A stretch of DNA of 64,000 bases from Nocardioides furvisabuli (GCF_021083185.1 NZ_JAIGQB010000003.1:372001-436000); one strand, 5' to 3'. Counted from the first letter of the stretch, positions 34,199-45,000 are shown. Numbers and translations are program-made. The notes: a model not told the origin generated them from the sequence alone.

Positions 34199-35740
34199 AT
34201 GAACTTCGCCGAACTCGGCGTGCCCTCCTCGCTCGTCACGATCCTCGAGCAGCAGGGCATCACCACCCCGACCCCGATCCAGGCCGCGACGCTGCCGGAC
34301 AGCCTCGCCGGGCGCGACGTGCTCGGCCGCGGCCGCACCGGCTCCGGCAAGACGTACGGCTTCCTGCTCCCGCTGGTCGCCCGCCTCGACGCGAGCAAGC
34401 TGCCGGCGATGCCGCGCAAGCCGCGCGCACTGATCCTGGCCCCGACGCGTGAGCTCGTCGGCCAGATCCACGCCTCGCTGCTGCCGCTGGCCAAGGCCTC
34501 CGGCCTGTCGACCGTCGTCGTCTACGGCGGCGTGGGCCAGGGCCCGCAGACCACCGCGCTCAAGAAGGGCGTCGACATCGTCATCGCCTGTCCTGGTCGC
34601 CTCGAGGACCTGATGGGCCAGGGCTACGCCGACCTGTCGGCCGTCGAGGTCACCATCCTCGACGAGGCCGACCACATGGCCGACCTCGGCTTCCTGCCCG
34701 GCGTGCGCCGGATCATGGACAAGACGCCCCGCACGGGCCAGCGGATGCTGTTCTCCGCCACGCTCGACAAGGCGATCGACGTCCTGGTCAAGCGCTACCT
34801 CACCAACCCCGCCACCCACGAGGCCGACTCGGCGCAGTCGCCGGTCTCGACGATGTCGCACCACGTGCTCCACGTCTCGCGTGACCAGCGCGTGCCGGTG
34901 CTCGTCGACCTGACGAGCGCCCCCGGGCGCACCGTGGTCTTCACCCGCACGAAGCACGGCGCCAAGGCGCTGGCCCGCCAGCTCAACAAGTCCGGCGTGC
35001 CCTCGGTCGACCTCCACGGCAACCTCAGCCAGAACGCGCGCACGCGCAACATGGAGATGTTCCACTCCGGCAAGGCCACCACGCTGGTCGCGACCGACAT
35101 CGCTGCGCGCGGCATCCACGTCGACGACGTGGCGCTCGTGATCCACGCAGACCCGCCCACCGAGCACAAGGCCTACCTGCACCGCTCGGGCCGTACGGCT
35201 CGCGCCGGCGCCGAGGGCACCGTGATCACCCTGATGACCGACGAGCAGCAGCGCGACGTGCGCGACCTGACCCGTCAGGCCGGCATCAAGCCGACCACCA
35301 CCAGGATCACCGGACCCGGTCACGCGATGCTCGAGCAGCTCGCCCCCGGCGTGCGCAGCACGCCCGGCGGCCTCGTCGTCGAGGTGTCGACCTCCACGGG
35401 CGGCCGCGGTGGCGGCGGCGGTCGCTCGACCGGTGCCAACGCCCAGCGCAAGCGTGCGCGAGCGACCGGCGAGACCGGCGGCCGATCGCGTCGCGGCAAC
35501 CCGACCAGCTACACCAGCGAGACCCCGGGCAGCTCCGCCGGCGGCTCCACCGCTGGCGGCCAGCGTCGTCGCTCCGGCGGCGGCCAGGGTGCCGGTGCCG
35601 GTGCCAGTCAGGGTGCCGGCGGCGGCCAGGGCGGGGGCGGCAACCGTCGTCGTCGCTCCGGTGGCGGCCAGGGCCAGGGCGGCGCCTCGTCCGGCGGCAA
35701 CCGCGCGCACAGCGCCTCGTCGTTCAGCCGGGGCCGCTGA
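34199..35740 (+). CDS. rhlE: DEAD-box ATP-dependent RNA helicase (RhlE-like)
   Basis: A 513-aa RNA helicase. The Q motif and Walker A GRTGSGKT are at about 26-52, DEAD at 155-158, SAT at 186-188, and HRSGRTARAG near 330. The last ~115 residues are a low-complexity Gly/Arg/Ser-rich tail (GGQRRRSGGGQGAG-like), probably disordered RNA-binding sequence that can drive condensates. Such helicases remodel rRNA and mRNA structure, notably in the cold. ATG start at 34199. A perfect 15-bp hairpin terminator follows its stop. Confidence 0.9.
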   Translation: MNFAELGVPSSLVTILEQQGITTPTPIQAATLPDSLAGRDVLGRGRTGSGKTYGFLLPLVARLDASKLPAMPRKPRALILAPTRELVGQIHASLLPLAKASGLSTVVVYGGVGQGPQTTALKKGVDIVIACPGRLEDLMGQGYADLSAVEVTILDEADHMADLGFLPGVRRIMDKTPRTGQRMLFSATLDKAIDVLVKRYLTNPATHEADSAQSPVSTMSHHVLHVSRDQRVPVLVDLTSAPGRTVVFTRTKHGAKALARQLNKSGVPSVDLHGNLSQNARTRNMEMFHSGKATTLVATDIAARGIHVDDVALVIHADPPTEHKAYLHRSGRTARAGAEGTVITLMTDEQQRDVRDLTRQAGIKPTTTRITGPGHAMLEQLAPGVRSTPGGLVVEVSTSTGGRGGGGGRSTGANAQRKRARATGETGGRSRRGNPTSYTSETPGSSAGGSTAGGQRRRSGGGQGAGAGASQGAGGGQGGGGNRRRRSGGGQGQGGASSGGNRAHSASSFSRGR

Positions 35741-35757
35741 CCCCTCGCAGTCGTTCC

Positions 35758-35790
35758 TCGCCCCTGAGTCTCTCGGAGACTCAGGGGCGA
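35758..35790 (+). terminator. Rho-independent-type hairpin after rhlE
   Basis: TCGCCCCTGAGTCTC (35758-35772) pairs perfectly with GAGACTCAGGGGCGA (35776-35790) around a 3-nt loop: 15 bp, the strongest hairpin in the window. No T-run follows. Its CTGAGTCTC...GACTCA core resembles a palindrome inside the carboxylase alpha gene at 61324. Confidence 0.75.
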
Positions 35791-35832
35791 GATCGTCTCC
35801 GGGGGCTGACGGAATGCCGGACCCCCGCTCGT

Positions 35833-35856
35833 CGTTGACCCTTCAACCAGTCAACG
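35833..35856. promoter_or_regulatory. Operator-like inverted repeat before the LLM flavoprotein gene
   Basis: CGTTGAC-(10)-GTCAACG, perfect 7-bp arms, ends just before the AAGGAG ribosome site of the next gene. Binding here would block transcription or ribosome access. A MarR- or TetR-type factor is plausible; none is adjacent. Confidence 0.4.
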
Positions 35857-35866
35857 AAGGAGCGAC

Positions 35867-36931
35867 ATGCCCGACTTCGACCACTCCGTCCTCGGCACCC
35901 GCGAGCAGATCTCGCTCGGGCTGGACACCTTCGGCGACGCGCCGCTCGACGGCGCGCCCGGCAACCACGCCGAGACGCTGCGCGAGGTGGTCGCAGAAGC
36001 TGTCCTGGCCGACCGGGTCGGGGTGGACTACATCGGTCTGGGCGAGCACCACCGGGCCGACTACGCCGTCTCCGCGCCCGATGTCGTGCTCGCTGCGATC
36101 GCCGGCCAGACCGAGCGGATCCGCCTCGGCACGGGGGTCACCGTGCTGTCCTCCGACGACCCGATCCGGGTCTACCAGCGCTTCGCCACCCTCGACGCGG
36201 TCTCCGGCGGGCGAGCCGAGGTGCAGCTCGGACGCGGCTCCTTCATCGAGTCCTTCGGCCTCTTCGGCCTCGACCTCGGCGACTACGACCGGCTCTTCGC
36301 CGAGAAGCTCGACCTCTTCTCCGCGCTCCAGCACGAGAAGCCGGTGACGTGGGAGGGCAGCATCCGGGCGCCGCTGGAGGCCAAGCAGGTCTACCCGACG
36401 ACCGCGGCGGGCAAGCTGCCCGCGTGGATCGCCGTCGGCGGCACCCCGGAGTCCGTCGTGCGCGCCGCGAGGTACGCGATGCCCCTGGTGCTGGCCGTCA
36501 TCGGCGGGTCGCCCGCTGCCTTCGTCCAGTTCTCCGACCTGTACCGCCGGGCGCTGGAGCAGTACGGCCACGCCGAGCTGCCGATCGGGATGCACTCGCC
36601 CGGCCACGTCGCGGCCACGGACGACGAGGCACGCGAGCAGCTCCACCCCCACCAGGCCGAGCTCTACACCCGCCTGGGCCGCGAGCGCGGCTGGCCGCCG
36701 TACTCCCGGATCCAGTTCGAGCAGGCGGCGTCGCCGCAGGGAGCACTCTTCGTCGGCTCGCCCGAGACGGTCGCGCAGAAGATCGCCTGGGCCGCGCGCA
36801 CGCTGGGCCTCTCCCGCTTCCAGCTCAAGTACTCCGTCGGCGCGCTCCCGCACGCCGAGCGCCTCGAGTCGGTGCGGCTCTACGGCGAGGAAGTCATCCC
36901 GAGGGTCCGCGAGTTGTTGGCGGGCTCCTAG
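35867..36931 (+). CDS. LLM class flavin-dependent oxidoreductase
   Basis: A 354-aa luciferase-like monooxygenase with a TIM-barrel fold that uses FMNH2 or reduced F420. Typical segments: VAEAVLADRVGVDYIGLGEHH, IRLGTGVTVLSSDDPIRVYQRFATLD, and GGRAEVQLGRGSFIESFGLFG. ATG at 35867 has AAGGAG 6 nt upstream. The CPBP protease gene follows after 10 bp on the same strand. Members oxidise many small substrates; here neither cofactor nor substrate is clear. The upstream inverted repeat suggests it is regulated. Confidence 0.85.
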   Translation: MPDFDHSVLGTREQISLGLDTFGDAPLDGAPGNHAETLREVVAEAVLADRVGVDYIGLGEHHRADYAVSAPDVVLAAIAGQTERIRLGTGVTVLSSDDPIRVYQRFATLDAVSGGRAEVQLGRGSFIESFGLFGLDLGDYDRLFAEKLDLFSALQHEKPVTWEGSIRAPLEAKQVYPTTAAGKLPAWIAVGGTPESVVRAARYAMPLVLAVIGGSPAAFVQFSDLYRRALEQYGHAELPIGMHSPGHVAATDDEAREQLHPHQAELYTRLGRERGWPPYSRIQFEQAASPQGALFVGSPETVAQKIAWAARTLGLSRFQLKYSVGALPHAERLESVRLYGEEVIPRVRELLAGS

Positions 36932-36941
36932 GCTGGCGGTC

Positions 36942-37625
36942 ATGCGCACCTTCATCCGCCGCTCGCTGTGGGACGTGGTCCCGCGCGACCAGCGCGACAC
37001 CCCGGAGGCCTTCCGGCGCCGGCAGGTCGTCGCCGCCATCGTGGTGCTGGTCGGTGCGGTCGTGCTGGGCTGGTCGCTGCGCCTCGAGCCGGGCGGCAAC
37101 ACGTTCTACGTCGCCGCGGTCCTGCTCGCCGGCATCTGGGCGGCCGGCGCCTTCCTCTCCGGCCGGCTCCACCTGGGCCGGATCTCCGGCGGCGAGGTCT
37201 TCATCAGGCCGATCCTGGCGCCGGTCCTGCTGGGCCTGCTGCTCGTCGGGGTCTTCGTCCTCGGCGCGCTGGTGGTCCGCGAGATCGACCCGCTGGCCGA
37301 CTACGTCGGCTCGGTGCTCGCCTACGCCGACGAGGGCTCGCTGACCGTCCTGGCGGTCATCACCTTCTTCAACGGCATCGCCGAGGAGCTGTTCTTCCGC
37401 GGCGCGATGTACGCCGCGATCCCGCGCCACCCGCTGCTGTGGACCACGCTGGCGTACGTCGTCGCGACGCTCGCCACGGGCAACGTGATGCTCGGCTTCG
37501 CAGCCATCGTGCTCGGTGTGGTCTGCGGCCTCGAGCGGCGCGCGAGCGGCGGCGTGCTGGCGCCGATCCTGACCCACATCACGTGGTCGCTGTCGATGCT
37601 CTTCCTGCTGCCGCTACTTTTCTAG
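36942..37625 (+). CDS. CPBP family intramembrane metalloprotease
   Basis: A 227-aa membrane protein of the CAAX protease/bacteriocin-processing (CPBP/Abi) family. The catalytic EE..R motif is GIAEELFFRGAMYAA around 142-156, and the metal-binding histidine is in LAPILTHITWS near the C-terminus. About six hydrophobic segments surround them. Family roles include peptide processing and bacteriocin immunity. It follows the LLM gene by 10 bp and overlaps the convergent SDR gene by 12 bp. Confidence 0.85.
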   Translation: MRTFIRRSLWDVVPRDQRDTPEAFRRRQVVAAIVVLVGAVVLGWSLRLEPGGNTFYVAAVLLAGIWAAGAFLSGRLHLGRISGGEVFIRPILAPVLLGLLLVGVFVLGALVVREIDPLADYVGSVLAYADEGSLTVLAVITFFNGIAEELFFRGAMYAAIPRHPLLWTTLAYVVATLATGNVMLGFAAIVLGVVCGLERRASGGVLAPILTHITWSLSMLFLLPLLF

Positions 37626-38516
37626 GCCTGCCTCGGCCCGCTCGGCCAGCGCGCAGCGTACGGACTCGGCGTAGGTCAGCGGCTCGCCGGGCACGACCTG
37701 GAGGATCGACGTGTCGCGCACGACGACCTCGGTGGACATCGAGTCGATGAGGTTGCGTCCCGTGGTGACGTCGACGTCGGTGACCAGCGCCAGCCAGCGC
37801 GACGACAGGCCCGGGGTGAGCAGCGGGACGACGACGATCGGGAGCTTGCGGCCGTTCATCGCGAGTGCCACGCCCTGCAGCATCTCGCGGTAGGTCAGCT
37901 GGTCAGGACCGCCGATCTCGAAGACCCGGCCGAGCGCCTCCTCCTTGCCGACCACGCCGGACAGGTAGCGCACCACGTCGTCGATGGCGATCGGCTGGGT
38001 GCGGGTGCCGACCCACTTGGGCACGACCATCGCCGGCAGGTTCTTCACCAGCTGGCGGGTGAGCTCCCACGAGATGCCACCGTGGCCGACCACGATCGCG
38101 GCACGCAGCACGGTGACCGGCACGCCGTCGGTGCCGAGCAGTCCCTCGACCTCGCGCCGTGAGCGCAGGTGGGCCGACAGCTCCCCGTCGTCGTCGCCGA
38201 GACCGCCCATGTAGACGATCTGGCTGACACCGGCCGCGGCCGCAGCGGCGCTGAAGTTGCGAGCGGCGTCGGCGTCCTTGCGCTCGAAGTCGGGGTCGTC
38301 GAGGGAGTGGACGAGGTAGATCGCCACGTCGACGCCCTCGAGCGCCGGTCGCAGCGACTCGAGGTCGGACACGTCGGCGCCGACCGGCGTGCCCTGGCCG
38401 TCGTACGCCTCGGGGCGGCGGGTCATGGCGCGGACGTCGTGGCCGGCCTCGACCAGGGCGGGGACCAGGCGACGGCCGATGAAGCCGGTGGCACCGGTGA
38501 CGAGAACTGTGGACAT
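37614..38516 (-). CDS. NAD(P)-dependent epimerase/SDR-type oxidoreductase
   Basis: A 300-aa atypical short-chain dehydrogenase. The NAD(P) motif VTGATGFIGRRL sits at residues 6-17; no YxxxK catalytic pair is evident, which fits the NmrA/complex-I-NDUFA9-like group. QIVYMGGLGDD and TQPIAIDDVVRYL are typical. Members act as redox sensors or on quinone-like and sugar substrates. ATG at 38516. It ends 12 bp inside the CPBP gene on the other strand. The antiporter gene lies 35 bp upstream on the same strand, so one transcript is possible. Confidence 0.8.
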   Translation of the reverse strand: MSTVLVTGATGFIGRRLVPALVEAGHDVRAMTRRPEAYDGQGTPVGADVSDLESLRPALEGVDVAIYLVHSLDDPDFERKDADAARNFSAAAAAAGVSQIVYMGGLGDDDGELSAHLRSRREVEGLLGTDGVPVTVLRAAIVVGHGGISWELTRQLVKNLPAMVVPKWVGTRTQPIAIDDVVRYLSGVVGKEEALGRVFEIGGPDQLTYREMLQGVALAMNGRKLPIVVVPLLTPGLSSRWLALVTDVDVTTGRNLIDSMSTEVVVRDTSILQVVPGEPLTYAESVRCALAERAEAGLEK

Positions 38517-38551
38517 GTCACCACTCTCTCAGCCCCGTCCCCACGCGTGCG

Positions 38552-39874
38552 TCATCCCGCGGCGGGGGTAGCCTTCCTGCGCGCGTCGAGGCGCGACATC
38601 GCCGGTGTCGCGGTGACGCCGTGGAGGATCACCGAGACGATGATGGTGAAGGCCACGGTGGACCACAGCCACGGCTCGTCCGGCACCTGCTCGTGCGTCA
38701 CCGCGTAGCCGAGGTAGAACACCGAGCCCACGCCACGCACCCCGAAGAACGCCACCGCGGCGATCTCCCCGCGGTCCAGCCCGCCCTCCTCCTGCTCGTC
38801 GCGGGCGAGCACCGCGAGGGCGAGGTAGCCGGCCACGGGCCGCACCACCAGCACGAGCGCCAGCGCCACCACGACGCCCCGCCAGTCCAGGTGCTCGAGC
38901 AGCCCGCGGGTCATCGCCATGCCCAGGACGAGCAGGACCAGCAGCGTCATGAGGCGCTCCAGGCGCTCGACCACGCCGTGCATGGCGCGGTGGTAGGCGT
39001 TGCCACGGTCGGAGGCGCGCAGGCGCATCGCGCAGGCGAAGACCGCCAGGAAGCCGTAGCCACCGACGAGCTCCGCGGCGCCGTACGACGCCAGCAGCGC
39101 GGCGACCGCGAGCAGGGGCTCACCCGCGTTGGCCAGCCGGAGGTCCTCGTTGCGGACGTGGAACGCCTGGCGGCCCAGCAGCCAGCCGGCGGCGAGCCCC
39201 ACGGCGAGGCCGATCGCGATCTTGCCGACGAGGTACCACCCGAGCCAGGTCCCGGCCTCGGCGAGGCCGAAGCCCCCGGCGAGCAGGAGCAGCGCGAGGT
39301 GGACGAAGGGGAAGGCGAGACCGTCGTTCAGTCCCGCCTCGGCGGTCAGGGAGAAACGGATGTCGTCGTCCTCCTCCGGGCCGTCGCCGTCGTCGGGCCG
39401 GTCGACGTCGTCGGTCAGCGGCTCACCGACCTGCACGTCGGAGGCCAGGACCGGGTCGGTCGGCGCGAGCACCGCGCCCAGCAGGAGCGCCACCGCGGGA
39501 GCGAGCCCGGCGACCCACCACCCGAGCAGCATCGTGCCGAGGATCGTCAGCGGCATCGCGACCAGCAGCATCCGCCAGACCGAGGACCACGACCGCCATG
39601 ACCGCCACGACCTGAGGTCCAGCATGCGGTCGATCGCCAGCCCCACGCCCATGAGCGAGACCAGGACGGTGAACTCGGCCACGTGGGTGATGAGCTCGCG
39701 GTTGTCCTCGGGCTGGAGACTCACGTCGTCCGCCATCGGCAGCAGGCCGATGGCGAGGCCGACGCCGACGAGCACGATGGGCGGCGACAGGGCCACGCGC
39801 CGGGTCACGTGCGGCAGGACCGTCGCGAGGAGCAGCGACAGTCCGAGGATGAGGTAGACGGCGGCGCCGGTCAT
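38552..39874 (-). CDS. Cation:proton antiporter (CPA1/NhaP-like)
   Basis: A 440-aa, about 12-helix sodium/proton antiporter. Conserved elements: GAVLAPTDPVLASDVQVG (TDP ion site), TAEAGLNDGLAFPFVHLALL (the ND site) and a late FFGVRGVGSVFYLGYAV segment. An acidic Asp-rich insert (DDVDRPDDGDGPEEDDD) sits in the loop between these sites. The ATG at 39874 is chosen over the frame's earlier start because it begins the first helix properly. It likely exports Na+ in exchange for H+. Confidence 0.85.
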   Translation of the reverse strand: MTGAAVYLILGLSLLLATVLPHVTRRVALSPPIVLVGVGLAIGLLPMADDVSLQPEDNRELITHVAEFTVLVSLMGVGLAIDRMLDLRSWRSWRSWSSVWRMLLVAMPLTILGTMLLGWWVAGLAPAVALLLGAVLAPTDPVLASDVQVGEPLTDDVDRPDDGDGPEEDDDIRFSLTAEAGLNDGLAFPFVHLALLLLAGGFGLAEAGTWLGWYLVGKIAIGLAVGLAAGWLLGRQAFHVRNEDLRLANAGEPLLAVAALLASYGAAELVGGYGFLAVFACAMRLRASDRGNAYHRAMHGVVERLERLMTLLVLLVLGMAMTRGLLEHLDWRGVVVALALVLVVRPVAGYLALAVLARDEQEEGGLDRGEIAAVAFFGVRGVGSVFYLGYAVTHEQVPDEPWLWSTVAFTIIVSVILHGVTATPAMSRLDARRKATPAAG

Positions 39875-39989
39875 CGCGGGACCGCGCCGGTGGGGGTGGA
39901 GGGGTCGGGCACGGCCCAAGCCTCCCAGTGCACACCCAGTCCGGTCACCCCGTCGGGCGGGCCAGGGCGGGCCAGGGCGAGGAGGGGGC

Positions 39990-40571
39990 TCAGTGGGGCC
40001 GCTTGCCGTCGTAGGCCGCCTGGCTCTCGTCGATCGCCTGCTCGTAGGCCATGACCAGGCCGGCGATCGTGAGCGGCTTGAGCCGGTGGACGAACTCGCG
40101 CAGCTCCTCGGCCGTCCCGCCCCGCTCGCGGAACTGCGGCCACACCATCGTGCGCACGATCTCCGACAGCTCCTGGGCGACCTGCCGGCCGTGGGCGGCG
40201 TACACCTCCGAGACGGCCGCGGCCGCCTCCGGCGAGATGCCCATGCCCGAGAGGCCGGCCGGCACGTCGACGTCGCGGTCGCCGGTGACCGGCGCGAGGA
40301 GGGAGAGGTGGCGCGCGATGTCGGAGGGGGTGGCGGTGTCGGGGATCTGCTCGACGTACTTCTCGATCGCCGACAGCGTGAATCCGTGGCCCTGGAGCTC
40401 GCGGACCAGCTCGAGGCGCGCGACGTGGTCGGGGCCGTAGTAGCCCGAGCGGCCGCGGCGCACGGGGGAGGGGACCAGGCCGCGCGAGGCGTAGAAGCGC
40501 ACGTTGCGCGCGCTCACCCCCGTGCGCTCGGTCAGCTCGTCCAGCGTCAGCAGCTCGGTGTCCACGCGCAC
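39990..40571 (-). CDS. MerR family transcriptional regulator
   Basis: A 193-aa MerR-type regulator. The N-terminal HTH is LTLDELTERTGVSARNVRFYASRGLVPSP, followed by GYYGPDHVARLELVRELQGHGFTLSAIEKY; the C-terminal ~115 residues form a helical effector domain without conserved cysteines, so a metal sensor is unlikely. GTG 40571 is preferred for its AGGAG 5 nt upstream; GTG 40565 is an alternative. It is divergent from thiolase fadA across a perfect inverted repeat, so it probably controls fadA and the following fadB in response to an acyl-CoA. Confidence 0.85.
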   Translation of the reverse strand: MRVDTELLTLDELTERTGVSARNVRFYASRGLVPSPVRRGRSGYYGPDHVARLELVRELQGHGFTLSAIEKYVEQIPDTATPSDIARHLSLLAPVTGDRDVDVPAGLSGMGISPEAAAAVSEVYAAHGRQVAQELSEIVRTMVWPQFRERGGTAEELREFVHRLKPLTIAGLVMAYEQAIDESQAAYDGKRPH

Positions 40572-40625
40572 ATCCTCTCCTGACGACCGCCCCGTCCTGC
40601 GTGACCCGGGACACACCTGTTGGAC

Positions 40626-40646
40626 TGTGACAGTAATGGTGTCACA
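40626..40646. promoter_or_regulatory. Probable MerR-type operator for fadA/fadB
   Basis: TGTGACA-(7)-TGTCACA, perfect 7-bp arms, ends 9 bp before the fadA ATG. Total length 21 bp. fadA has no visible ribosome site, so the mRNA may be leaderless or nearly so and the operator would overlap the promoter core. Confidence 0.55.
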
Positions 40647-40655
40647 ATCGCTGGC

Positions 40656-41867
<1,212 letters not shown>

Positions 41868-41919
41868 CCTTCCTTCCATCGCTGGCACCTCAACCACCGA
41901 GCTCTCCCGGAGACATCAC

Positions 41920-44142
41920 ATGAGCACCACCGACACCCAGACCGCGGTCCGTTACGACCGCGACGCCGACGGCATCGTCACCCTGACCCTCGACGACCCG
42001 ACCGCCAGCGCCAACACCATGAACGAGCTCTACCAGTCGTCGATGGAGGCGGCCGTGCAGCGGCTCCACGACGAGGTCGACGACGTCACCGGCGTCGTCC
42101 TGGCGAGTGCGAAGAAGACCTTCTTCGCCGGCGGCAACCTCAAGAACATGATGACGGCGACGCCCGACGACGCCGACGAGATCTTCGCGATGGGCGAGGC
42201 GGTCAAGTCCAGCCTGCGCCGCCTCGAGACCTTTCCGCGCCCCGTCGTCGCCGCGATCAACGGCGCCGCCCTCGGCGGCGGCCTCGAGATCGCGCTCGCG
42301 GCCAACCGCCGCATCGCCGTCGACGACCGCTCGGTGAAGATCGGCCTGCCCGAGTCGACGCTCGGCCTGCTGCCAGGCGGCGGCGGGGTCACCCGCGTCG
42401 TCCGCATGCTCGGGCTCCAGTCAGCGCTGATGGACGTGCTGATGCCCGGCACCCAGTTCGACCCGCAGGGGGCGCTGGCCAAGGGGCTCGTCGACGAGCT
42501 CGTGCCGACGCGCGAGGAGCTCGTGCCGGCGGCCAAGGCGTGGATCCTCGCCCACCAGGACGACGCGGACGCGGCGACCAACCCGTGGGACCGCGCGGGC
42601 TACAAGATGCCCGGCGGCACCCCGAAGACCCCCGCGCTGGCGCAGTTCCTGCCGGCCTTCCCGGCGTTGCTGCGCAAGCAGACCAAGGGCGCGATCTACC
42701 CCGCGCCGCGCGCGATCATGAGCGCTGCGGTCGAAGGGGCGCAGGTCGACTTCGACACCGCCTCGCGCATCGAGAGCCGCTACTTCACCAACCTGGTGGT
42801 CAACCAGCAGGCCAAGAACATGATCCAGGCCTTCTTCTTCGACCTCCAGGCCATCAACTCCGGCTCGCTGCGCCCGCAGGGCATCGAGCGGTGGCAGGCC
42901 ACCAGGGTCGGCGTCCTCGGCGCCGGGATGATGGGCGCCGGCATCGCCTACTCCTGCGCCCGCGCCGGCATGCAGGTCGTGCTCAAGGACGTCACGCTCG
43001 AGGCGGCCGAGAAGGGCAAGGCCTACACCGAGAAGCTCAACGCCAAGGGCGTCGAGCGCGGCAGGCTCACCGAGGCGAAGGCCGCCGAGCTGCTCGACCG
43101 GATCACCCCGACCGCCGCACCCGAGGACCTCGCCGGCTGCGACCTGGTGATCGAGGCCGTCTTCGAGGACCCGACGCTCAAGGCGAAGGTGTTCGCCGAG
43201 GTGACGCCGTACGTCGACGCGGACGCGCTGCTGTGCTCCAACACCTCGACCCTGCCGATCACCGAGCTCGCCACGGGCATCGAGCGACCGGCGGACTTCA
43301 TCGGCCTGCACTTCTTCAGCCCCGTCGACAAGATGCCGCTGGTCGAGATCATCCGCGGCGCGGAGACCTCCGACCTCGCGCTCGCGAAGGCCTACGACGT
43401 CGTGCAGCAGATCCGCAAGACGCCGATCGTGGTCAACGACTCGCGCGGCTTCTACACCTCGCGCGTCATCGGGACCCAGATCAACGAGGGCCTCGCGATG
43501 CTCGCCGAGGGCGTGCACCCGGTCTCGCTGGAGCGCGCGGCGACGTCCGCGGGCTTCCCCGTCGGTCCGCTGCAGATCAGCGACGAGCTCAACATGGAGC
43601 TGATGGCCAAGATCCGCAAGGCCACCGAGGACGCCGCCGAGCGCGAGGGCGTCGACCTCGGCGCCTACCCCGCCGGCGAGGTCATCTCGACGATGATCGG
43701 CCTCGGCCGGCCGTCACGGCTCAAGGGCGCGGGCTTCTACGACTACGACGACGACGGACGGCGTACGACGCTGTGGTCCGGGCTCGCCGAGACGTTCCCC
43801 GTCGCCGAGCAGCAGCCCCCCATCCGCGACGTGCGCGACCGGATGCTCTTCATCGAGGCGCTCGAGACCGCGAAGTGCTTCGAGGAGGGCGTCATCACCT
43901 CCGCCGCCGCGGCCAACATCGGCTCGATCATGGGCATCGGCTTCCCGGCGCTCACCGGCGGTGCGGCGCAGTTCATGACCGGGTGGCAGGCGCTCGACGA
44001 GACCGGCCACGGCGTCGGCCCGATCGGCCTGGAGGCCTTCCTGGCCCGCTCCGACGAGCTGGCCGACGCCTACGGCGAGCGCTTCCGCCCGACGGCGTAC
44101 CTCCGCGAGCTGGCGGCGAAGGGCGAGGGCTTCCCCGCCTGA
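41920..44142 (+). CDS. fadB: 3-hydroxyacyl-CoA dehydrogenase / enoyl-CoA hydratase (FadB-like)
   Basis: A 740-aa bifunctional beta-oxidation enzyme. Residues 1-300 are a crotonase domain with oxyanion-hole segments [11 protein letters not shown] and [18 protein letters not shown] and the acidic [13 protein letters not shown]. From ~325 follows the NAD-binding domain ([21 protein letters not shown]) and the HCDH C-terminal domain with [16 protein letters not shown]. Length and order match FadB/FadJ alpha subunits. GGAG is 8 nt upstream of ATG 41920. It pairs with fadA upstream. Repetitive DNA follows its stop. Confidence 0.92.
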   Translation: MSTTDTQTAVRYDRDADGIVTLTLDDPTASANTMNELYQSSMEAAVQRLHDEVDDVTGVVLASAKKTFFAGGNLKNMMTATPDDADEIFAMGEAVKSSLRRLETFPRPVVAAINGAALGGGLEIALAANRRIAVDDRSVKIGLPESTLGLLPGGGGVTRVVRMLGLQSALMDVLMPGTQFDPQGALAKGLVDELVPTREELVPAAKAWILAHQDDADAATNPWDRAGYKMPGGTPKTPALAQFLPAFPALLRKQTKGAIYPAPRAIMSAAVEGAQVDFDTASRIESRYFTNLVVNQQAKNMIQAFFFDLQAINSGSLRPQGIERWQATRVGVLGAGMMGAGIAYSCARAGMQVVLKDVTLEAAEKGKAYTEKLNAKGVERGRLTEAKAAELLDRITPTAAPEDLAGCDLVIEAVFEDPTLKAKVFAEVTPYVDADALLCSNTSTLPITELATGIERPADFIGLHFFSPVDKMPLVEIIRGAETSDLALAKAYDVVQQIRKTPIVVNDSRGFYTSRVIGTQINEGLAMLAEGVHPVSLERAATSAGFPVGPLQISDELNMELMAKIRKATEDAAEREGVDLGAYPAGEVISTMIGLGRPSRLKGAGFYDYDDDGRRTTLWSGLAETFPVAEQQPPIRDVRDRMLFIEALETAKCFEEGVITSAAAANIGSIMGIGFPALTGGAAQFMTGWQALDETGHGVGPIGLEAFLARSDELADAYGERFRPTAYLRELAAKGEGFPA

Positions 44143-44150
44143 TCGCCGAG

Positions 44151-44286
44151 CGGGCACTTCGTTCCGCTGGACCACGCCGACCGGGCACTTCCTTGCGCTG
44201 GACCACGCCGACCGGGCACTTCGTCGCGCTGCTGCAAGCGAGGAAGTGCCCGGTCAGTCGATTCCACCGCAAGGAAGTGCCCGGTC
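44151..44286. repeat. Cluster of direct and inverted 'CGGGCACTTC' repeats
   Basis: Three direct copies of a unit CGGGCACTTC(C/G)T(T/C)(G/C)CGCT(GGACCACGCC) at 44151, 44181 and 44212, then two inverted copies (GGAAGTGCCCGG) at about 44234-44255 and 44268-44286. Copy 2 (44179-44197) and the last inverted copy (44268-44286) are perfectly complementary over 19 bp, so RNA from here folds into a long hairpin. It lies between fadB and the ABC gene and may terminate the fad transcript. Resembles clustered REP/BIME-type palindromes. Confidence 0.75.
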
Positions 44287-44301
44287 GGGGAGGATGGGTC
44301 G

Positions 44302-45000
44302 GTGACCCAGCCCCCCGCGGTCGTCGTGCGCGACCTCCACGTCCGCTTCGGTGACGTCGAGGCCGTCTCGGGTGTCGACCTCACCGCCGACAGTGGTCGC
44401 GCCACCGCCCTGCTCGGGCGCAACGGCGCCGGCAAGTCCACGACGATGAAGGTCCTGGCGGGCGTCGTCCCGCCCACCTCCGGCGCGGTCACCGTCGCCG
44501 GCCGCGACGCCGCCACCGACGCCCTGGGCGTCAAGCGCGTCGTGGGCTACTGCCCCGACGTCGGCGGTCTCGTGCCGCGCGCCACCCCGTGGGAGCACCT
44601 GCAGCTCAGCGCCCGGCTGCGCCGGATGGACGCGTGGGAGGAGCGCGGGCGCGACCTGCTCGAGCGCTTCGAGCTCGGCGACGTGGCCCACCGCGTCGTC
44701 GGCGGCTTCAGCCACGGCATGAGCCGCCGGCTCAGCGTCGTCCTGGCGGCGCTGCACGAGCCTTCGGTCCTGCTGCTCGACGAGCCCTTCGACGGCGTCG
44801 ACCCCCTCGGCGTCGAAGCGACCCTCGAGGTGGTCGCCGACGCTCGCGCCCGCGGCGCCTGCGTCCTGCTCTCCACCCACCTGCGCGACCTCGCCCTCGA
44901 GGCCTGCGGCGACGCCGTCGTGCTCCGCGGCGGCAATCGCGTCGCCGCGATGGAGGCGACCGACCTCACCGGCGAGACCTACCGTGCGCTCCTCGACTGA
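44302..45000 (+). CDS. ABC transporter ATP-binding protein
   Basis: A 232-aa ATPase. Walker A is GRNGAGKST, the signature is FSHGMSRR (variant of LSGGQ), Walker B is LLLDEPFDGVD, and STHLRDLAL carries the H-loop. GTG at 44302 follows GGGGAGG. The partner permease starts inside its end (17-bp overlap). DrrA/CcmA-like type 2 exporters share this form; the substrate is not evident. The pair follows the repeat cluster, so it is a separate transcription unit from fadAB. Confidence 0.85.
   Translation: MTQPPAVVVRDLHVRFGDVEAVSGVDLTADSGRATALLGRNGAGKSTTMKVLAGVVPPTSGAVTVAGRDAATDALGVKRVVGYCPDVGGLVPRATPWEHLQLSARLRRMDAWEERGRDLLERFELGDVAHRVVGGFSHGMSRRLSVVLAALHEPSVLLLDEPFDGVDPLGVEATLEVVADARARGACVLLSTHLRDLALEACGDAVVLRGGNRVAAMEATDLTGETYRALLD

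Noticed and set aside
35400..35740. Gly/Arg repeats at the end of the RhlE gene as a separate repeat element
   Set aside because: They stay in frame and match known disordered helicase tails.
44151..44286. CRISPR-like array
   Set aside because: Repeats are in both orientations, spacers are not uniform and no cas genes are present.
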